A DNA stretch of 64,000 nucleotides from JAITVB01 sp031553805 (GCA_031553805.1 JAVBLC010000005.1:310001-374000); one strand, 5' to 3'; numbered from the stretch's first letter, positions 35,713 through 45,217 are shown. The notes: generated from the letters alone by a model not told the origin. Made by a program: numbers and translations.

Positions 35713-35729
35713 CGTTATTTATGATCGGG

Positions 35730-37169
35730 TTAATTGGTGCCGTAACCCGGGTTCTGCTGCGGTTTCAGGACTGCCGGATTCTGGTCGATCACCTTCGACG
35801 GGATCGGCCAAACCAGGTTGTGCGCATCCATTGTGATGTTCTTCCAGCAGGCGTTCATCACCGTCACGGCACGGCCCGTGCGCTTGAGGTCGAAGAAACG
35901 GTGGAATTCCAACGCCAGTTCGACGTTGCGCTCGTGTTCGATCGCCAGGGCGACGGTGTTGTACTTCGACGGATAGCCGGCCGTCCCGTAAGCGGGCAAA
36001 CCCACGCGGGCACGCACCTCGTTGAGGTACTTCACGTCGCCCGTCGCTTCGGCCAACATCAGAAGCACATCGGCGTAACGCAACACCATGAAGTTATTGC
36101 GGGCCATTTCACGTTTGCCGTCAATATCGTTGGTCTTGTCCACCCACTTGATCGGGAAACGGGTCGAATTGAATTCGCCGGTGAGCGACTTCCAACCGTC
36201 CTGGATCGAGATGTCGCGGCGCGGGTCGTTGGCTTCATAAGCATTCCAAAGGTCGGTCGACACCTGGTTGTGTCCGCCCCCCTGGAGGGTTACGGCGCCG
36301 ATGTTATTGGCCGGCGAATAGAGGGCCCAGTAGCTGCTATAGGGATTACCGGTACCACCGAGATACTGGATCTCGAAGATCGACTCGCTGCCGTTCTTCT
36401 TGTTGTAGTCCCACAGGTCGGCGTAGCTCGGGGTGAGCGAGTACTCCTTGTTGTAGATGTTCGTCAAGGTCAAGGCAGCGTTGGCTTTGTCGCCCTTGGC
36501 CAGGTAAACCTTGCCCAGCAGCGCGTAAGCCGCACCTTTGGTCGCTACACCCACGGCGCGCTGGCCCGATTTCGACGGCAGGTTCTTGATACAAAATTCG
36601 AGGTCTTCGATGATCTGCTTGTAGACGTCGTCCAACGAAGCGCGGCCCATTGCATAGGCTTCGGCCACGGTGACCGGCTTGGTCACCAGCGGCACACCGC
36701 CCCAGATCTGCGACATATTATAATAATACAGCGCACGCAGAAAACGCATTTCGCCTTCGTAAGCAGCCGCCCCGTCGAACGAAATCTGGTTGATCTTCTG
36801 GATCAGGTTATTAACACGGAACATACACTGGTAGAAGTTGTTCCACGCAGCATAGACTTCGCCGTTGATCGTCTGTACGTTACAGGCCTGGATACCGGTG
36901 TAGTCGGCCGGGTTGCTCCCGCGGTCGTCGGTGTAGACCTCGTCCGAAGCCAGCGAGCCGTAGAAGTAGACCGGGCCAATGGCGCCGTAGATGTTATAGA
37001 GCGTGTTATAGGCCGCAGGCATCGCAACATCGATGTCGGCTTTGGTTTTGTAGAAGCCGTCGTCGCTGGCGGCCGAGATCGGCACCAGGTCGATGAAATC
37101 GTTCCCGCACGAGGTCACCAACACCGACAGGCTGACAAAAAGCACGATATGTTTAAATATCTTTTTCAT
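35730..37169 (-). CDS. SusD/RagB-family nutrient-binding outer-membrane lipoprotein
   Basis: 479 residues. Signal peptide with lipobox VTSC (Cys21). SusD-like helical TPR fold in the N-terminal two thirds, with the family blocks EMRFLRALYYYNMSQIWGGVPLV near residue 150 and YADVLLMLAEA near residue 350; the C-terminal AIEHERNVELALEFHRFFDLKRTG is the usual ERRxELxxEGxRxxDL-type motif. It caps the partner SusC barrel and captures ligand at the cell surface. 26 bp downstream of susC. No glycoside hydrolase is near, so the ligand is unknown. Confidence 0.94.
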   Translation of the reverse strand: MKKIFKHIVLFVSLSVLVTSCGNDFIDLVPISAASDDGFYKTKADIDVAMPAAYNTLYNIYGAIGPVYFYGSLASDEVYTDDRGSNPADYTGIQACNVQTINGEVYAAWNNFYQCMFRVNNLIQKINQISFDGAAAYEGEMRFLRALYYYNMSQIWGGVPLVTKPVTVAEAYAMGRASLDDVYKQIIEDLEFCIKNLPSKSGQRAVGVATKGAAYALLGKVYLAKGDKANAALTLTNIYNKEYSLTPSYADLWDYNKKNGSESIFEIQYLGGTGNPYSSYWALYSPANNIGAVTLQGGGHNQVSTDLWNAYEANDPRRDISIQDGWKSLTGEFNSTRFPIKWVDKTNDIDGKREMARNNFMVLRYADVLLMLAEATGDVKYLNEVRARVGLPAYGTAGYPSKYNTVALAIEHERNVELALEFHRFFDLKRTGRAVTVMNACWKNITMDAHNLVWPIPSKVIDQNPAVLKPQQNPGYGTN

Positions 37170-37195
37170 AATCCTTGTTTTTTATCGGTTATCGA

Positions 37196-40100
37196 TTAAA
37201 AGTTGAAGTTAACCCCCAGGGTCCATACGCGGGGATTCGGATAGGCACCGTAGTCGAAGCCTTTGTAGATCCCGGTCTGGAACGAACTGGCTTCCGGATC
37301 GTAGTTGATGTAGTCCGAGAAGAGGTAAACGTTCTCGATGTTCAGGTAAATCTTGGCCGAAGCGAGTTTGATCTTTTCGGTCCATTTGTACGGCAGGGTG
37401 TAGCCCAGGCGGATGTTCTTGATGCGGATGAACGAACCGTCCTCGACCCAGTACGAAGAACATTCATACTGCAAACCTGCGACCTGTTTCTTCAGCGTGT
37501 AGTCGTAGTCGCTGTTGGCGTCGATCAACGGGCGGAAAATCTGGCCGTCGCCAGGCTGGCTTTCCGAACGCCAGAAATTCGATACGACTCCGTAGCAGTT
37601 GCGGTTCACACGGCCGATCTTCGAGAAGCGGGCTTCCTGGTTCATGATTTCGCCGCCTTGCGAGCCGGTGAGCATGATCGACAGGTCGAAGCCTTTCCAC
37701 ATGAAGGTGTTGGTCAACCCCCAGGTGAAGTCAGGCTGGTAGTTCCCGATCACGGTGCGGTCGTCGGTGGTGATGGTGCCGCTACCGTCTACGTCGCGTG
37801 CACGCGGGTCGCCGGCTACGCTACCCGGCCATACCGGATACTGGCCCAGTTCAGCCGAGCTCATAATCACACCGTCGAGGATGTAACCGTAGTAGTTACC
37901 GATCGGTTTGCCGACCTCCATAATGATATTACAACTGTTGTCGCCCTGGATAATCGAGGCGTTTCCCGGCCCGAGCTGGGTGATCTTGTTGCGGTTGCCC
38001 GAGATGTTGAAGTCGGTGTTCCACTTGAAGCCACGCACCAGGTTGCGGGTCGTAAGTTGAAGCTCCATCCCTTTGTTTTCCACGGCACCGATGTTGGTGA
38101 GCGTCGATTGGAAACCGGTCAGCACCGGGATCGGCACGTTGAGCAGCATATCGGTGGTCTTAGACATATAGTAGTCGTAGCTCAAGGCGATGCGCTGGTT
38201 GAAGAAGCTCGCGTCGAGACCGATGTTGGTCTGGGCGGTCTTTTCCCACTTCAGATTACGGTCGGGGAACGAGTTGGTGTACATCCCCGGGGTGAGTTTA
38301 TTGTCGAACACATAAGATGCATTGCCCATCGTACCGATCGAGGCGTAATTCGAGATCTGGTTGTTCCCGGTTTCACCGTAGCTTACGCGCAGTTTGAGGT
38401 TATCCATCCAACCGGCCGCGCCCTGCATAAAAGGCTCTTCCGAGATGCGCCAACCCACCGAAGCCGAGGGGAAGTAACCCCAGCGGTTGTTCGAGCCGAA
38501 ACGCGAAGAACCGTCGGCGCGGATCGCTGCGGTTACCAGATATTTGTCCTTGAAGGAGTAAGTACCGCGGGCGATGTAAGAGATCAGCGCCCATTCGCTC
38601 GAAGAAGAGGTACCCGTAATCTTGGTCGCCGCGTTGAGCGTGCGCACCAGGTCGTTGGGGTAACCGGTCCCGGTCGTGCGGCCGTCGTGAACGTGCTGCT
38701 TCTGGGCAGAATACCCCAGCAGGCCGGTCACGGCGTGGTTGCCGAAGTTGCCATTGTAGGTCAGCGTGTTTTCCCACACCCAGTTGAACAGTGTGCGGGT
38801 GGTTTCGTTGCCTTCCGCATCGCGGTACTGTTCGTGGCCGTATTTCTGGCCCTTGTTGCGGTAGTCCCAGTAGAACTGGTCGTCGTTCGTGCCGCTGATG
38901 CTGGTGCGGAACTTCAGCCCTTTCCAGATGTTGGCATCAAGGTAGGCCACGGCGATCACGTTGTTGTCGATTTTTTCGTTGAACGACTCGCGGGTGAAGA
39001 TGTAAGGGTGCCACAGCTGGAACTGATATTTTTGGAAAGCATACCAATCCGATGCCGGGTCGCGATGGCTGTAGGTACCCACATCATTGATCACCGGGAA
39101 GATCGGGTCGGACTGCAGGGCGCCGAGGCTCACCGCGTCGGACTTACCCGAGTTACCGAACATCTGGCTCGTCGAGCGCGAGAGGGACACATTGACCCCG
39201 GTGCTGAAGACGTTCGATATCTTGTGTTGGAGGTTCGCACGCAGGTTGATGCGGTCGTAGTAAGTGTTTTCTACGATCCCTTCCGAATCGAGGTAACCGG
39301 CCGAAACCATAAACTGGGTCTTTTCATTACCACCGCTGGCCGAAAGCTGGATGTTCTGGGTGTAGGCGGTGCGGAAGAGCACGTCCTGCCAGTCGGTACC
39401 CTGGCCAATACGTTCCAGCCACACGGGATCGGTAAACATTTCCGGGATCTGGTAGTTTGTGTTCGAAATTCTCGCCTGGCGGACGCTGTTGGGATCGGTT
39501 GCCTTGTGTTTTTGGGGGTCGAGGGCAATCCACGAGTTGTTACGCGCGGCGATCGTGTAGTCGATAAACTGCGGAGCGTCCATCATGTCGATCGTGCGGG
39601 CCACTTGGGAAATCCCGTATTCGTAGGTCGCCTGGATGCTGGTCTTACCGGCTTTCCCTCGCTTGGTGGTGATGAGCACCACGCCGTTGGCCCCGCGCGA
39701 ACCGTAGATAGCCGCCGAAGAGGCGTCTTTCAACACTTCGACCGACTCGATGTCGTTCGGGTTGATGTTGTTCAGCGGGTTTTGGTTGTACTGGAGGTCA
39801 CTCGCGCTGTTCGTCCCGTTCGAAGAGGTCATGTCTTCGATGGGCACCCCGTCGATCACGTAAAGCGGGTTGGTCCCCGAGGTAATCGAGGAAGCGCCGC
39901 GCACACGGATCGAAGGAGCCATACCCGGTGCTCCCGAGTTCTGAGTGATCTGCACCCCGGCCAGCTGGCCCGAAAGCGAAGAGAGCACATTGGGATAGGA
40001 ACGTTCGGCGATCTTTTCGCCCGAAACGGAAGCAATCGCTCCGGTCAGGTCGCGTTTGCGGACCGTGCCGTAGCCGACAACCACCACTTCTTCGATTTCT

Positions 40101-40456
40101 TCGGTGTCTTCTTTCAACACCACGTTGATCGTCAACTGTTCGCCAATGGTAAAGCTCTGATCGATGTAGCCGATCATCCTGAATTGCAGGACGGCGCCGC
40201 GAGCCACATTGATCGCATAGTCGCCCGATGCGCCGGTGGTAATCCCCTGGGTCGTTCCCTGCACCAGGACGCTGACGCCCGGCATCGGATGGCCATACTC
40301 GTCTGTCACGTTACCGCTGACGCGCACCGTCTGGGCAAAAGCCCCCGGAGCGACCAGCAGGAACAACAGCGCCATAAGCATCGAAGCCAGATACGGCCTG
40401 CGTTTGCCACTTTCCGAAGTGATCTCCGGACAGGACCTGAAGTAGATCTTTCTCAT
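37196..40456 (-). CDS. SusC/RagA-family TonB-linked outer-membrane transporter
   Basis: 1,086 residues. Signal peptide preceded by a basic ~24-residue leader (cut after GAFAQ, residue 42), a carboxypeptidase-regulatory-like domain (~43-125), a TonB-box-like EEVVVVGYGT near residue 135 (with KRDLTGAIASV, the SusC signature), a plug with YGSRGANGVVLITTKRG, then a 22-strand-type barrel ending in an aromatic strand (WTLGVNFNF). Imports a ligand with SusD using TonB energy. Preceded by a GntR regulator gene on the same strand and by an operator candidate overlapping its promoter. Confidence 0.95.
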   Translation of the reverse strand: MRKIYFRSCPEITSESGKRRPYLASMLMALLFLLVAPGAFAQTVRVSGNVTDEYGHPMPGVSVLVQGTTQGITTGASGDYAINVARGAVLQFRMIGYIDQSFTIGEQLTINVVLKEDTEEIEEVVVVGYGTVRKRDLTGAIASVSGEKIAERSYPNVLSSLSGQLAGVQITQNSGAPGMAPSIRVRGASSITSGTNPLYVIDGVPIEDMTSSNGTNSASDLQYNQNPLNNINPNDIESVEVLKDASSAAIYGSRGANGVVLITTKRGKAGKTSIQATYEYGISQVARTIDMMDAPQFIDYTIAARNNSWIALDPQKHKATDPNSVRQARISNTNYQIPEMFTDPVWLERIGQGTDWQDVLFRTAYTQNIQLSASGGNEKTQFMVSAGYLDSEGIVENTYYDRINLRANLQHKISNVFSTGVNVSLSRSTSQMFGNSGKSDAVSLGALQSDPIFPVINDVGTYSHRDPASDWYAFQKYQFQLWHPYIFTRESFNEKIDNNVIAVAYLDANIWKGLKFRTSISGTNDDQFYWDYRNKGQKYGHEQYRDAEGNETTRTLFNWVWENTLTYNGNFGNHAVTGLLGYSAQKQHVHDGRTTGTGYPNDLVRTLNAATKITGTSSSSEWALISYIARGTYSFKDKYLVTAAIRADGSSRFGSNNRWGYFPSASVGWRISEEPFMQGAAGWMDNLKLRVSYGETGNNQISNYASIGTMGNASYVFDNKLTPGMYTNSFPDRNLKWEKTAQTNIGLDASFFNQRIALSYDYYMSKTTDMLLNVPIPVLTGFQSTLTNIGAVENKGMELQLTTRNLVRGFKWNTDFNISGNRNKITQLGPGNASIIQGDNSCNIIMEVGKPIGNYYGYILDGVIMSSAELGQYPVWPGSVAGDPRARDVDGSGTITTDDRTVIGNYQPDFTWGLTNTFMWKGFDLSIMLTGSQGGEIMNQEARFSKIGRVNRNCYGVVSNFWRSESQPGDGQIFRPLIDANSDYDYTLKKQVAGLQYECSSYWVEDGSFIRIKNIRLGYTLPYKWTEKIKLASAKIYLNIENVYLFSDYINYDPEASSFQTGIYKGFDYGAYPNPRVWTLGVNFNF

Positions 40457-40521
40457 AGCATTTAATGATTGAAGTTAGTAATTAGGTATTATTTGGAAAA
40501 TTTGATGGGTCTTCGCCTGGG

Positions 40522-40557
40522 TAAACGTAACATAATGTAAGTTATATACTTACAAAA
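40522..40557 (-). promoter_or_regulatory. putative susC promoter enclosing an operator
   Basis: On the minus strand, TTTTG (40557-40553) and a degenerate -7 TACGTTTA (40529-40522) are 23 bp apart, and the spacer holds the 17-nt operator copy. Spacing is longer than the usual 19-21, so confidence is modest. Confidence 0.4.
40530..40546. promoter_or_regulatory. operator candidate 1 (susC promoter)
   Basis: ACATAATGTAAGTTATA. Contains near-palindrome ACAT-A-ATGT, and with its flank GTAAGT-5 nt-ACTTAC (40537-40553). The exact 17-nt reverse complement occurs at 40734-40750. Confidence 0.6.
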
Positions 40558-40590
40558 TTTTTGTTTTCAATTTTACGCTCTCTCTCCTGA

Positions 40591-40614
40591 AAATCCGGCA
40601 CATGTGCCGGATTT
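40591..40614. terminator. perfect hairpin between gntR and susC
   Basis: 24-nt perfect palindrome AAATCCGGCACATGTGCCGGATTT. T-run is stronger on the + strand; on the minus strand four U's follow. May end the gntR transcript. Confidence 0.55.
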
Positions 40615-40733
40615 TTTTTATTATTCCGGATCGCTCCCGGGTTAATTTTTCGCATTGCGTCAACCTCCATTTTTCGTTGTCGTCCTTATTCTCTTCTTTT
40701 TCAGGTAACCGACGGATAGTTTTTCCGTGTGGG

Positions 40734-40750
40734 TATAACTTACATTATGT
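40734..40750. promoter_or_regulatory. operator candidate 2 (downstream end of gntR)
   Basis: TATAACTTACATTATGT, the exact reverse complement of 40530-40546, 204 bp away and 6 bp beyond the gntR stop codon. Confidence 0.55.
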
Positions 40751-40755
40751 ATCGA

Positions 40756-41739
40756 TTAAAGCGACCCGCGCACGATCAGGCGCGTCGGGACGTAAGTTTG
40801 CACCCGTTCGCGGGTGCGGATGAATTCGGCAGCCAGGGCGCCGATCTGGCGGAAATCGGTCGAAATGGTGGTGATCCCATTGTCGATCACCTCGAAGATC
40901 GGTTCGTCGTTGTAGGACACCACGCCTATCTGCTCGCCCAGGCGATAGCCCTTTCTGTGTGAGATCTTTACCATCTCGACCAGGTCGGCGTGGCGGATGA
41001 TCAGGTAAGCCGTCCCCTGCTGCACATCGGCTTCGTCGATCGACTCGATCACCCGGCAAGGCAGGCTGTTGTCGGCACAAAAGCGCTCGAAGTAGGGAAT
41101 ACAACTGCGTGGGTGTTCCGAGTTTTCCGGAAATACAAGCACCACCTCGCGGTATTTCTTAAACAGGTGGGCGCCGGAGGACATACTGTCATAGAGGGTC
41201 GTATCAAACCCCTGGCACACATACGAGAACTGTTCTTTCGGGAATTTTCCGAAATCGAGCAGCAGCACCTTGTTGGGATCAAGTTTGTCGAGAATTTCGG
41301 AATAACGGTCGTTGCGGTAGTTCATCACCAGGTAGAGGTTGAACCGGCCCGCACTGTCGATGATGACCTTATTGAAACGTTCTTCGCTCCCCTGGTGAAA
41401 ATAGAGATCGACCTTGTAGTTCATCGGCAGGTGCCCGGCCAGGGCGTTGTGGAGTTCGTACTTGAACGGGCTGTAGGTGTCGAGCAGCAGCAATATGTGT
41501 TGGACAGCGGTCGACACGAAATAGCCTTTCGTGGGGGTCGAGTCGACGACGCCTTTCGTCTTGAGTTCCTGGAATGCCTTGAAGACCGTGTCACGCGAAA
41601 GGCCGAGTTCGCGGCTCACCTGGTTGATTGATGGCAACAGGTCGCCACGCAAGTATTCCTGGCGTGAAATCGCATCGCTGATGGCGTCGGCCAATTGCCG
41701 GGCCTTGGACACTCGCTGGTTGAAGATCAGTTTCTCCAT
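40756..41739 (-). CDS. GntR-type transcriptional regulator with sugar-binding (LacI-like) domain
   Basis: 327 residues. Winged-helix GntR domain at residues ~8-75 (ADAISDAISRQEYLRGDLLPSINQ block, then LGLSRDTVFKAFQELKTKGVV). Residues ~85-325 form a periplasmic-binding-protein-like effector domain of the AraR kind (LLLLDTYSPF start, YLIIRHADLVEM, LGEQIGVVSYNDEP, ISTDFRQIGALAAEFI). It should bind a sugar or related ligand and control susC/susD just downstream on the same strand; the paired 17-nt sites are its likely operators. Effector unknown. Confidence 0.92.
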   Translation of the reverse strand: MEKLIFNQRVSKARQLADAISDAISRQEYLRGDLLPSINQVSRELGLSRDTVFKAFQELKTKGVVDSTPTKGYFVSTAVQHILLLLDTYSPFKYELHNALAGHLPMNYKVDLYFHQGSEERFNKVIIDSAGRFNLYLVMNYRNDRYSEILDKLDPNKVLLLDFGKFPKEQFSYVCQGFDTTLYDSMSSGAHLFKKYREVVLVFPENSEHPRSCIPYFERFCADNSLPCRVIESIDEADVQQGTAYLIIRHADLVEMVKISHRKGYRLGEQIGVVSYNDEPIFEVIDNGITTISTDFRQIGALAAEFIRTRERVQTYVPTRLIVRGSL

Positions 41740-42040
41740 CTCCGCGCTCCTTATTTTTCTGGCGGTTTGGGGATTCGCCGTTTGGGTTTTTGTGCAGCCG
41801 CAGACTGTGCTGTGCTGTGCTGTTACAAAGTTTATTATTTTTTATCATACTTCCAAAAAAAATCACTGTTTCATGCATCTTTTTACTGATTTTTTCAGCC
41901 TGTTTTTCTGTTGATTCTAAATACAAGAAATACCGAAAACCGCGAGAAAGTGAATATCATGGATATTTGCCCTCTTCTTTTAAAAAAGGTGCGACCCGCA
42001 CAGGATTTTTTCGCAGGCGAGGGCTACCTAAATCGACATA
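41740..42040. other. intergenic stretch upstream of gntR, no gene seen
   Basis: About 300 bp, markedly AT-rich compared with the rest of the window. Short ORFs on both strands lack family features. On the minus strand TAAACTTTG near 41830 is close to a -7 element (one base extra) and may belong to gntR. Confidence 0.5.
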
Positions 42041-42074
42041 AAAAAGCCGGGAACCTTAAGGTTCCCGGCTTTTT
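42041..42074 (-). terminator. terminator of the TlpA-like gene
   Basis: 34-nt perfect palindrome AAAAAGCCGGGAACC.. with its complement; U-run on the minus strand, 20 bp after the stop. Confidence 0.88.
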
Positions 42075-42093
42075 ATTCTGATTGTTCGGACGA

Positions 42094-43212
42094 TCAGTTG
42101 GCTGCGGTTTCGGCCGGGCCGAGCAGTTCGACGATCTTGGCTTCGAGCGCCTCGCCGAAGATCACGTTACCGGCGATGTTGCCTTCGCGGTCAACCACCA
42201 CCGTGTGGGGAATGCCGATCACACCGTATTGGCGGGCGGCTTCCGAGTCCCAATATTTGAGTTCCGATACCTGGTGCCAATCGAGTTTGTCGGCAGCAAT
42301 AGCATCGAGCCATTTTTCGCGGTCGCTGTCGAGCGACACGCCCAGGATGGTGAATCCACGATCCTTGTACGTGTTGTAAATACGTACCATTTCGGGATTA
42401 GCCCGTCGGCAGGGACCGCACCACGACGCCCAGAAATCGACCACGACCACCTGCCCCTTCAACGACGACAGCGAAAACATTTCGCCCGCGGGGGTCGGCA
42501 GGGTGATTTCCGGAGCCGGTTTGCCGACGGCTACGTTTTCGAGCACGTCACGGCGTTTCTTGAGTTTATCGGTAAAGGCATTCGCCGCCAAGGCGGGATC
42601 GAGCTTGCCGAGCAGCGAATCGACCTGCTGGTAGCTGAACCCGTAGGTCGATACCTGCGAGAGGACATAAGCCCCGGCCACGCTGTTCTTATTGGCGTCC
42701 ACAAAATCGCCGGCCGCTTTGGCTACTTTGGCGTCGAGGGCGTCATACTTGGCTTCGATCTCGTCCATCAACGCCGAATCGTTGGCCGTGCGGGCTTCAG
42801 TATATTGGCGCGACAGGTCGGCTTGCTCCTCGCCCAGCCCTTTCTGCATGGCCAGGTAAGGAACGATGGCGTCGTTCGAAAGGGTGCCGCTTCCGGAGAA
42901 ACCCGCTTTTTCGGGGTCACACGTTACGATGACCGTTCCCTTTTCGAGAATAAACGAATAATGCTGTGTCTGGCCGGGAAAACCGATGTAGAGCAGGTCC
43001 GGATAGAGCTCGGCCACCTGGAACGTAAATTTGCCGTCCTTCATCTGGACGCTGTCGATGGTCTGCCACAAAGCGCCCGACGAAGCGGGGGCTTTCTGGA
43101 GGTAAACCGTGCCGTCGGGGATGCCGCTGGCGGTTCCCTCGATGGTAGCGCCCTTCGGCGAGCAGGCCGAAAGCAACACGAGGGAGAGGAGTACGATGCC
43201 GAAATTTTTCAT
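42094..43212 (-). CDS. DUF4369/TlpA-like thiol-disulfide oxidoreductase lipoprotein
   Basis: 372 residues. Signal peptide with lipobox LLSAC (Cys17). An N-terminal DUF4369 domain (residues ~22-120) is followed by a helical spacer and a C-terminal thioredoxin fold with WCGPC near residue 257 and the cis-Pro segment GIPHTVVVDREG. Periplasm-facing redox protein, probably reducing or isomerising disulfides. Ala/Gln/Glu-rich middle part (~125-165) looks coiled. Monocistronic; -7 element TATATTTG at 43243-43250. Confidence 0.92.
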   Translation of the reverse strand: MKNFGIVLLSLVLLSACSPKGATIEGTASGIPDGTVYLQKAPASSGALWQTIDSVQMKDGKFTFQVAELYPDLLYIGFPGQTQHYSFILEKGTVIVTCDPEKAGFSGSGTLSNDAIVPYLAMQKGLGEEQADLSRQYTEARTANDSALMDEIEAKYDALDAKVAKAAGDFVDANKNSVAGAYVLSQVSTYGFSYQQVDSLLGKLDPALAANAFTDKLKKRRDVLENVAVGKPAPEITLPTPAGEMFSLSSLKGQVVVVDFWASWCGPCRRANPEMVRIYNTYKDRGFTILGVSLDSDREKWLDAIAADKLDWHQVSELKYWDSEAARQYGVIGIPHTVVVDREGNIAGNVIFGEALEAKIVELLGPAETAAN

Positions 43213-43242
43213 AGCGTAAGAAAGGGTTTAGTTATATGCCTG

Positions 43243-43250
43243 CAAATATA
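43243..43250 (-). promoter_or_regulatory. -7 element of the TlpA-like gene
   Basis: TATATTTG on the minus strand, 30 bp before the ATG; no clear -33. Confidence 0.45.
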
Positions 43251-43420
43251 CAAAAAATTCCGGAAAAACCTGTCGCTCAGTCCGACCGGAAAATGCAGGG
43301 CTGCCGACGAAGAAAAACGGGCTGCACTGGAAAACATGGCACAGATTGTGAAATGGATTGGCGAAGAAAATTTGCATCCTGTGTTTTTTTTATTATATTA
43401 AGCCCTGAAAACGACCGATT

Positions 43421-43801
43421 ATGAAAAAAAAACTTTTGCTCGAATACCCGATCAACGGCACGATCGCCTCGTTATACACCAAGTTGAGTACCGAGGGAGG
43501 ATTGCGGGGATGGTTTGCCGACCGGGTCGAAAAAGACGGCGACCAGTTTGTTTTTTTCTGGGGGAAGGTCTCGCAGGACGCCACGCTGCTTGACAGCAAG
43601 GAGAATAAGTTCGTCCGTTTCCAGTGGAACGAGGAGACCGATACGGACTACTACTTTGAATTCGGCATCGAATCGTATGAACTTACCGGCGGTGTTTCGC
43701 TACTGATTACCGACTTCACCGACGACGGCGAACAGGGGGAAGTCACAGATATTTGGGACCACCATGTCCGCCACCTGAAACGCGAACTCGGCATTCAATA
43801 A
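43421..43801 (+). CDS. START-like (SRPBCC) domain protein
   Basis: 126 residues covering one helix-grip fold of the AHSA1/START-like type known from Bacteroidales. LLLEYPINGTIASLYTKLSTEGGLRGWFAD is the typical opening, with GWF at residues ~29-31, and DIWDHHVRHLKRELG forms the long C-terminal helix. Such domains hold small hydrophobic ligands; no ligand or partner is indicated. Single gene, 66 bp before a terminator. Confidence 0.8.
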   Translation: MKKKLLLEYPINGTIASLYTKLSTEGGLRGWFADRVEKDGDQFVFFWGKVSQDATLLDSKENKFVRFQWNEETDTDYYFEFGIESYELTGGVSLLITDFTDDGEQGEVTDIWDHHVRHLKRELGIQ

Positions 43802-43867
43802 CCAGGGGTATTCAACAGAATCTCTTTTGACTGACTTTGAGGGAAAGCTTGTCGAACAACGCTTAAT

Positions 43868-43901
43868 AAAAAAGCCGCACGGAATTTTCGTGCGGCTTTT
43901 T
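43868..43901. terminator. bidirectional terminator
   Basis: AAAAAGCCGCACG / CGTGCGGCTTTTT with a 7-nt loop between the convergent START-like and membrane-protein genes. Confidence 0.88.
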
Positions 43902-43917
43902 GTTGCAACCGAGGGGC

Positions 43918-44472
43918 TTATTGCGCTTTGCGAAGCGACTCGACAAGCAAGGTAACATCGGGATGATCCGATGCACGGAAATCACGCACGTCCGTCGCCG
44001 GACGATAATTATGCGGGATATACTCATGCACCTGTGCCACCAGGTAGCTGCCGCTCGGGGTAGCCTTCGCTTCGAACATCACCCCCGAACCCTCTTCGGG
44101 CTTCAGTTTCAGGATACGGCCCAGTTCGCCCGACTCAAACGCCTGGCACAGAGCGCCCTTTTCCGAGGGGTTATAATAGACTTTGAACGATTTGAGGCGT
44201 TCGCCCGTAGGCAGGTAAATCTGGTGGGCATTGCCCTTACGGCTGTTGAAAAGCGCACCCGCAACACCCCAGATCACCGCTACCGCCCCAAGCAGCAGCA
44301 AGGTCGACGCCAGCGCAGCCTGCGACTGGTCGAGCACGGCGTAATTGAGGACGATCATCGCGATGCCGGCCACGGCCAGCAGTAAGTAGATCGCAGGATT
44401 TTTACGTTTTTGGGTCAAATGGTTATTTTCGGGATGATTGACAAATTCGTCAATCGATTTGATCTGGCTCAT
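43918..44472 (-). CDS. two-segment membrane protein of unknown function
   Basis: 184 residues. A charged N-terminal ~25 residues, two hydrophobic segments (about 28-46 and 53-73) joined by a short loop, then a soluble ~110-residue domain starting NSRKGNAHQIYLPTGERL. No signal peptide, so an inner-membrane protein with both tails likely on the same side. I do not recognise the family. Ends at a terminator; no operon partner. Confidence 0.75.
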   Translation of the reverse strand: MSQIKSIDEFVNHPENNHLTQKRKNPAIYLLLAVAGIAMIVLNYAVLDQSQAALASTLLLLGAVAVIWGVAGALFNSRKGNAHQIYLPTGERLKSFKVYYNPSEKGALCQAFESGELGRILKLKPEEGSGVMFEAKATPSGSYLVAQVHEYIPHNYRPATDVRDFRASDHPDVTLLVESLRKAQ

Positions 44473-44617
44473 TTTTTCTTTTTTTTAATCGTTTTTGCAC
44501 TAAGTTTTCGTGGGAACGGGGCGTTCGCCGAGACGGAAAATACGGGGTGTGCGGCGCGTACCGGCACCGATTTCGGAATGATCCCGAAACCGCCGACGCA
44601 ACACGACACAAGTAGGG

Positions 44618-45028
44618 CTAAACGATCAGGCGACAGAGCGTGTGAAGGTGATAATCCTTCGCATCGCGGATCGCCAGCAAAAAGAAAAATTTATCGGAAT
44701 AGGCCGAGCGATAGGCAGGAGCCTGCAACGCTTCGTTCTTTTCGTAAAGGGCGTGGAAAATGAATTTCGACAGCGGCGTGACGCGCGTGGGCGAAGAGGT
44801 TTGTTCGTTGCTCCCGACGCCGTTGGTCGTGCGCGGGGCCTCGATGCCCCAGCTGTCGCGGATGTAGTCGGAAGACACAGACCGGCTACCGCCAGACGGA
44901 AGTACTTCGCCCAAAAGGCTCGACGCGGGAAGCACCGGCAGGCCGCTGAACACGTCGCCCTTCGACCGTTCCACACCGAGGTAGAGGAAGGCCGAGATGA
45001 GCAGAAGTATTTTCAGCGAACGCCACAT
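44618..45028 (-). CDS. small secreted protein of unknown function
   Basis: 136 residues from the ATG at 45028, which opens a signal peptide (MWRSLKILLLISAFLYLGV). The open frame runs 24 codons further upstream to 45100 but without a credible start context. Mature part is Ser/Thr-rich, then has FIFHALYEKNEALQAPAYRS, reminiscent of surface strands. No family recognised. Downstream of the AsmA-like gene but separated by a hairpin, so probably its own unit. Confidence 0.55.
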   Translation of the reverse strand: MWRSLKILLLISAFLYLGVERSKGDVFSGLPVLPASSLLGEVLPSGGSRSVSSDYIRDSWGIEAPRTTNGVGSNEQTSSPTRVTPLSKFIFHALYEKNEALQAPAYRSAYSDKFFFLLAIRDAKDYHLHTLCRLIV

Positions 45029-45217
45029 CGTTTTTCGAATCTTTGGTAAAACGCAATCTGTCGTTTGTGTATTAGGAATATAGAGAAAGTCGAAAGGCAA
45101 ATCGAACTCGCTCGAATTTGTCTGAGACGCATCCTAATATTATGCAAATATAACTGTTTTTGCGGAACAAAAAGCTTTCCCGGGCGAATTCCCGCAAAAA
45201 GCACGCCGGGATGAACG

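Noticed and set aside
35694..37199. 501-codon + strand frame opposite susD
   Set aside because: Shadow of a clear SusD gene.
37175..40465. 1,096-codon open frame on the + strand opposite susC
   Set aside because: Antisense shadow: susC on the other strand has signal peptide, plug and barrel motifs, and the + frame has the Arg/Val/His-rich make-up of a high-GC shadow.
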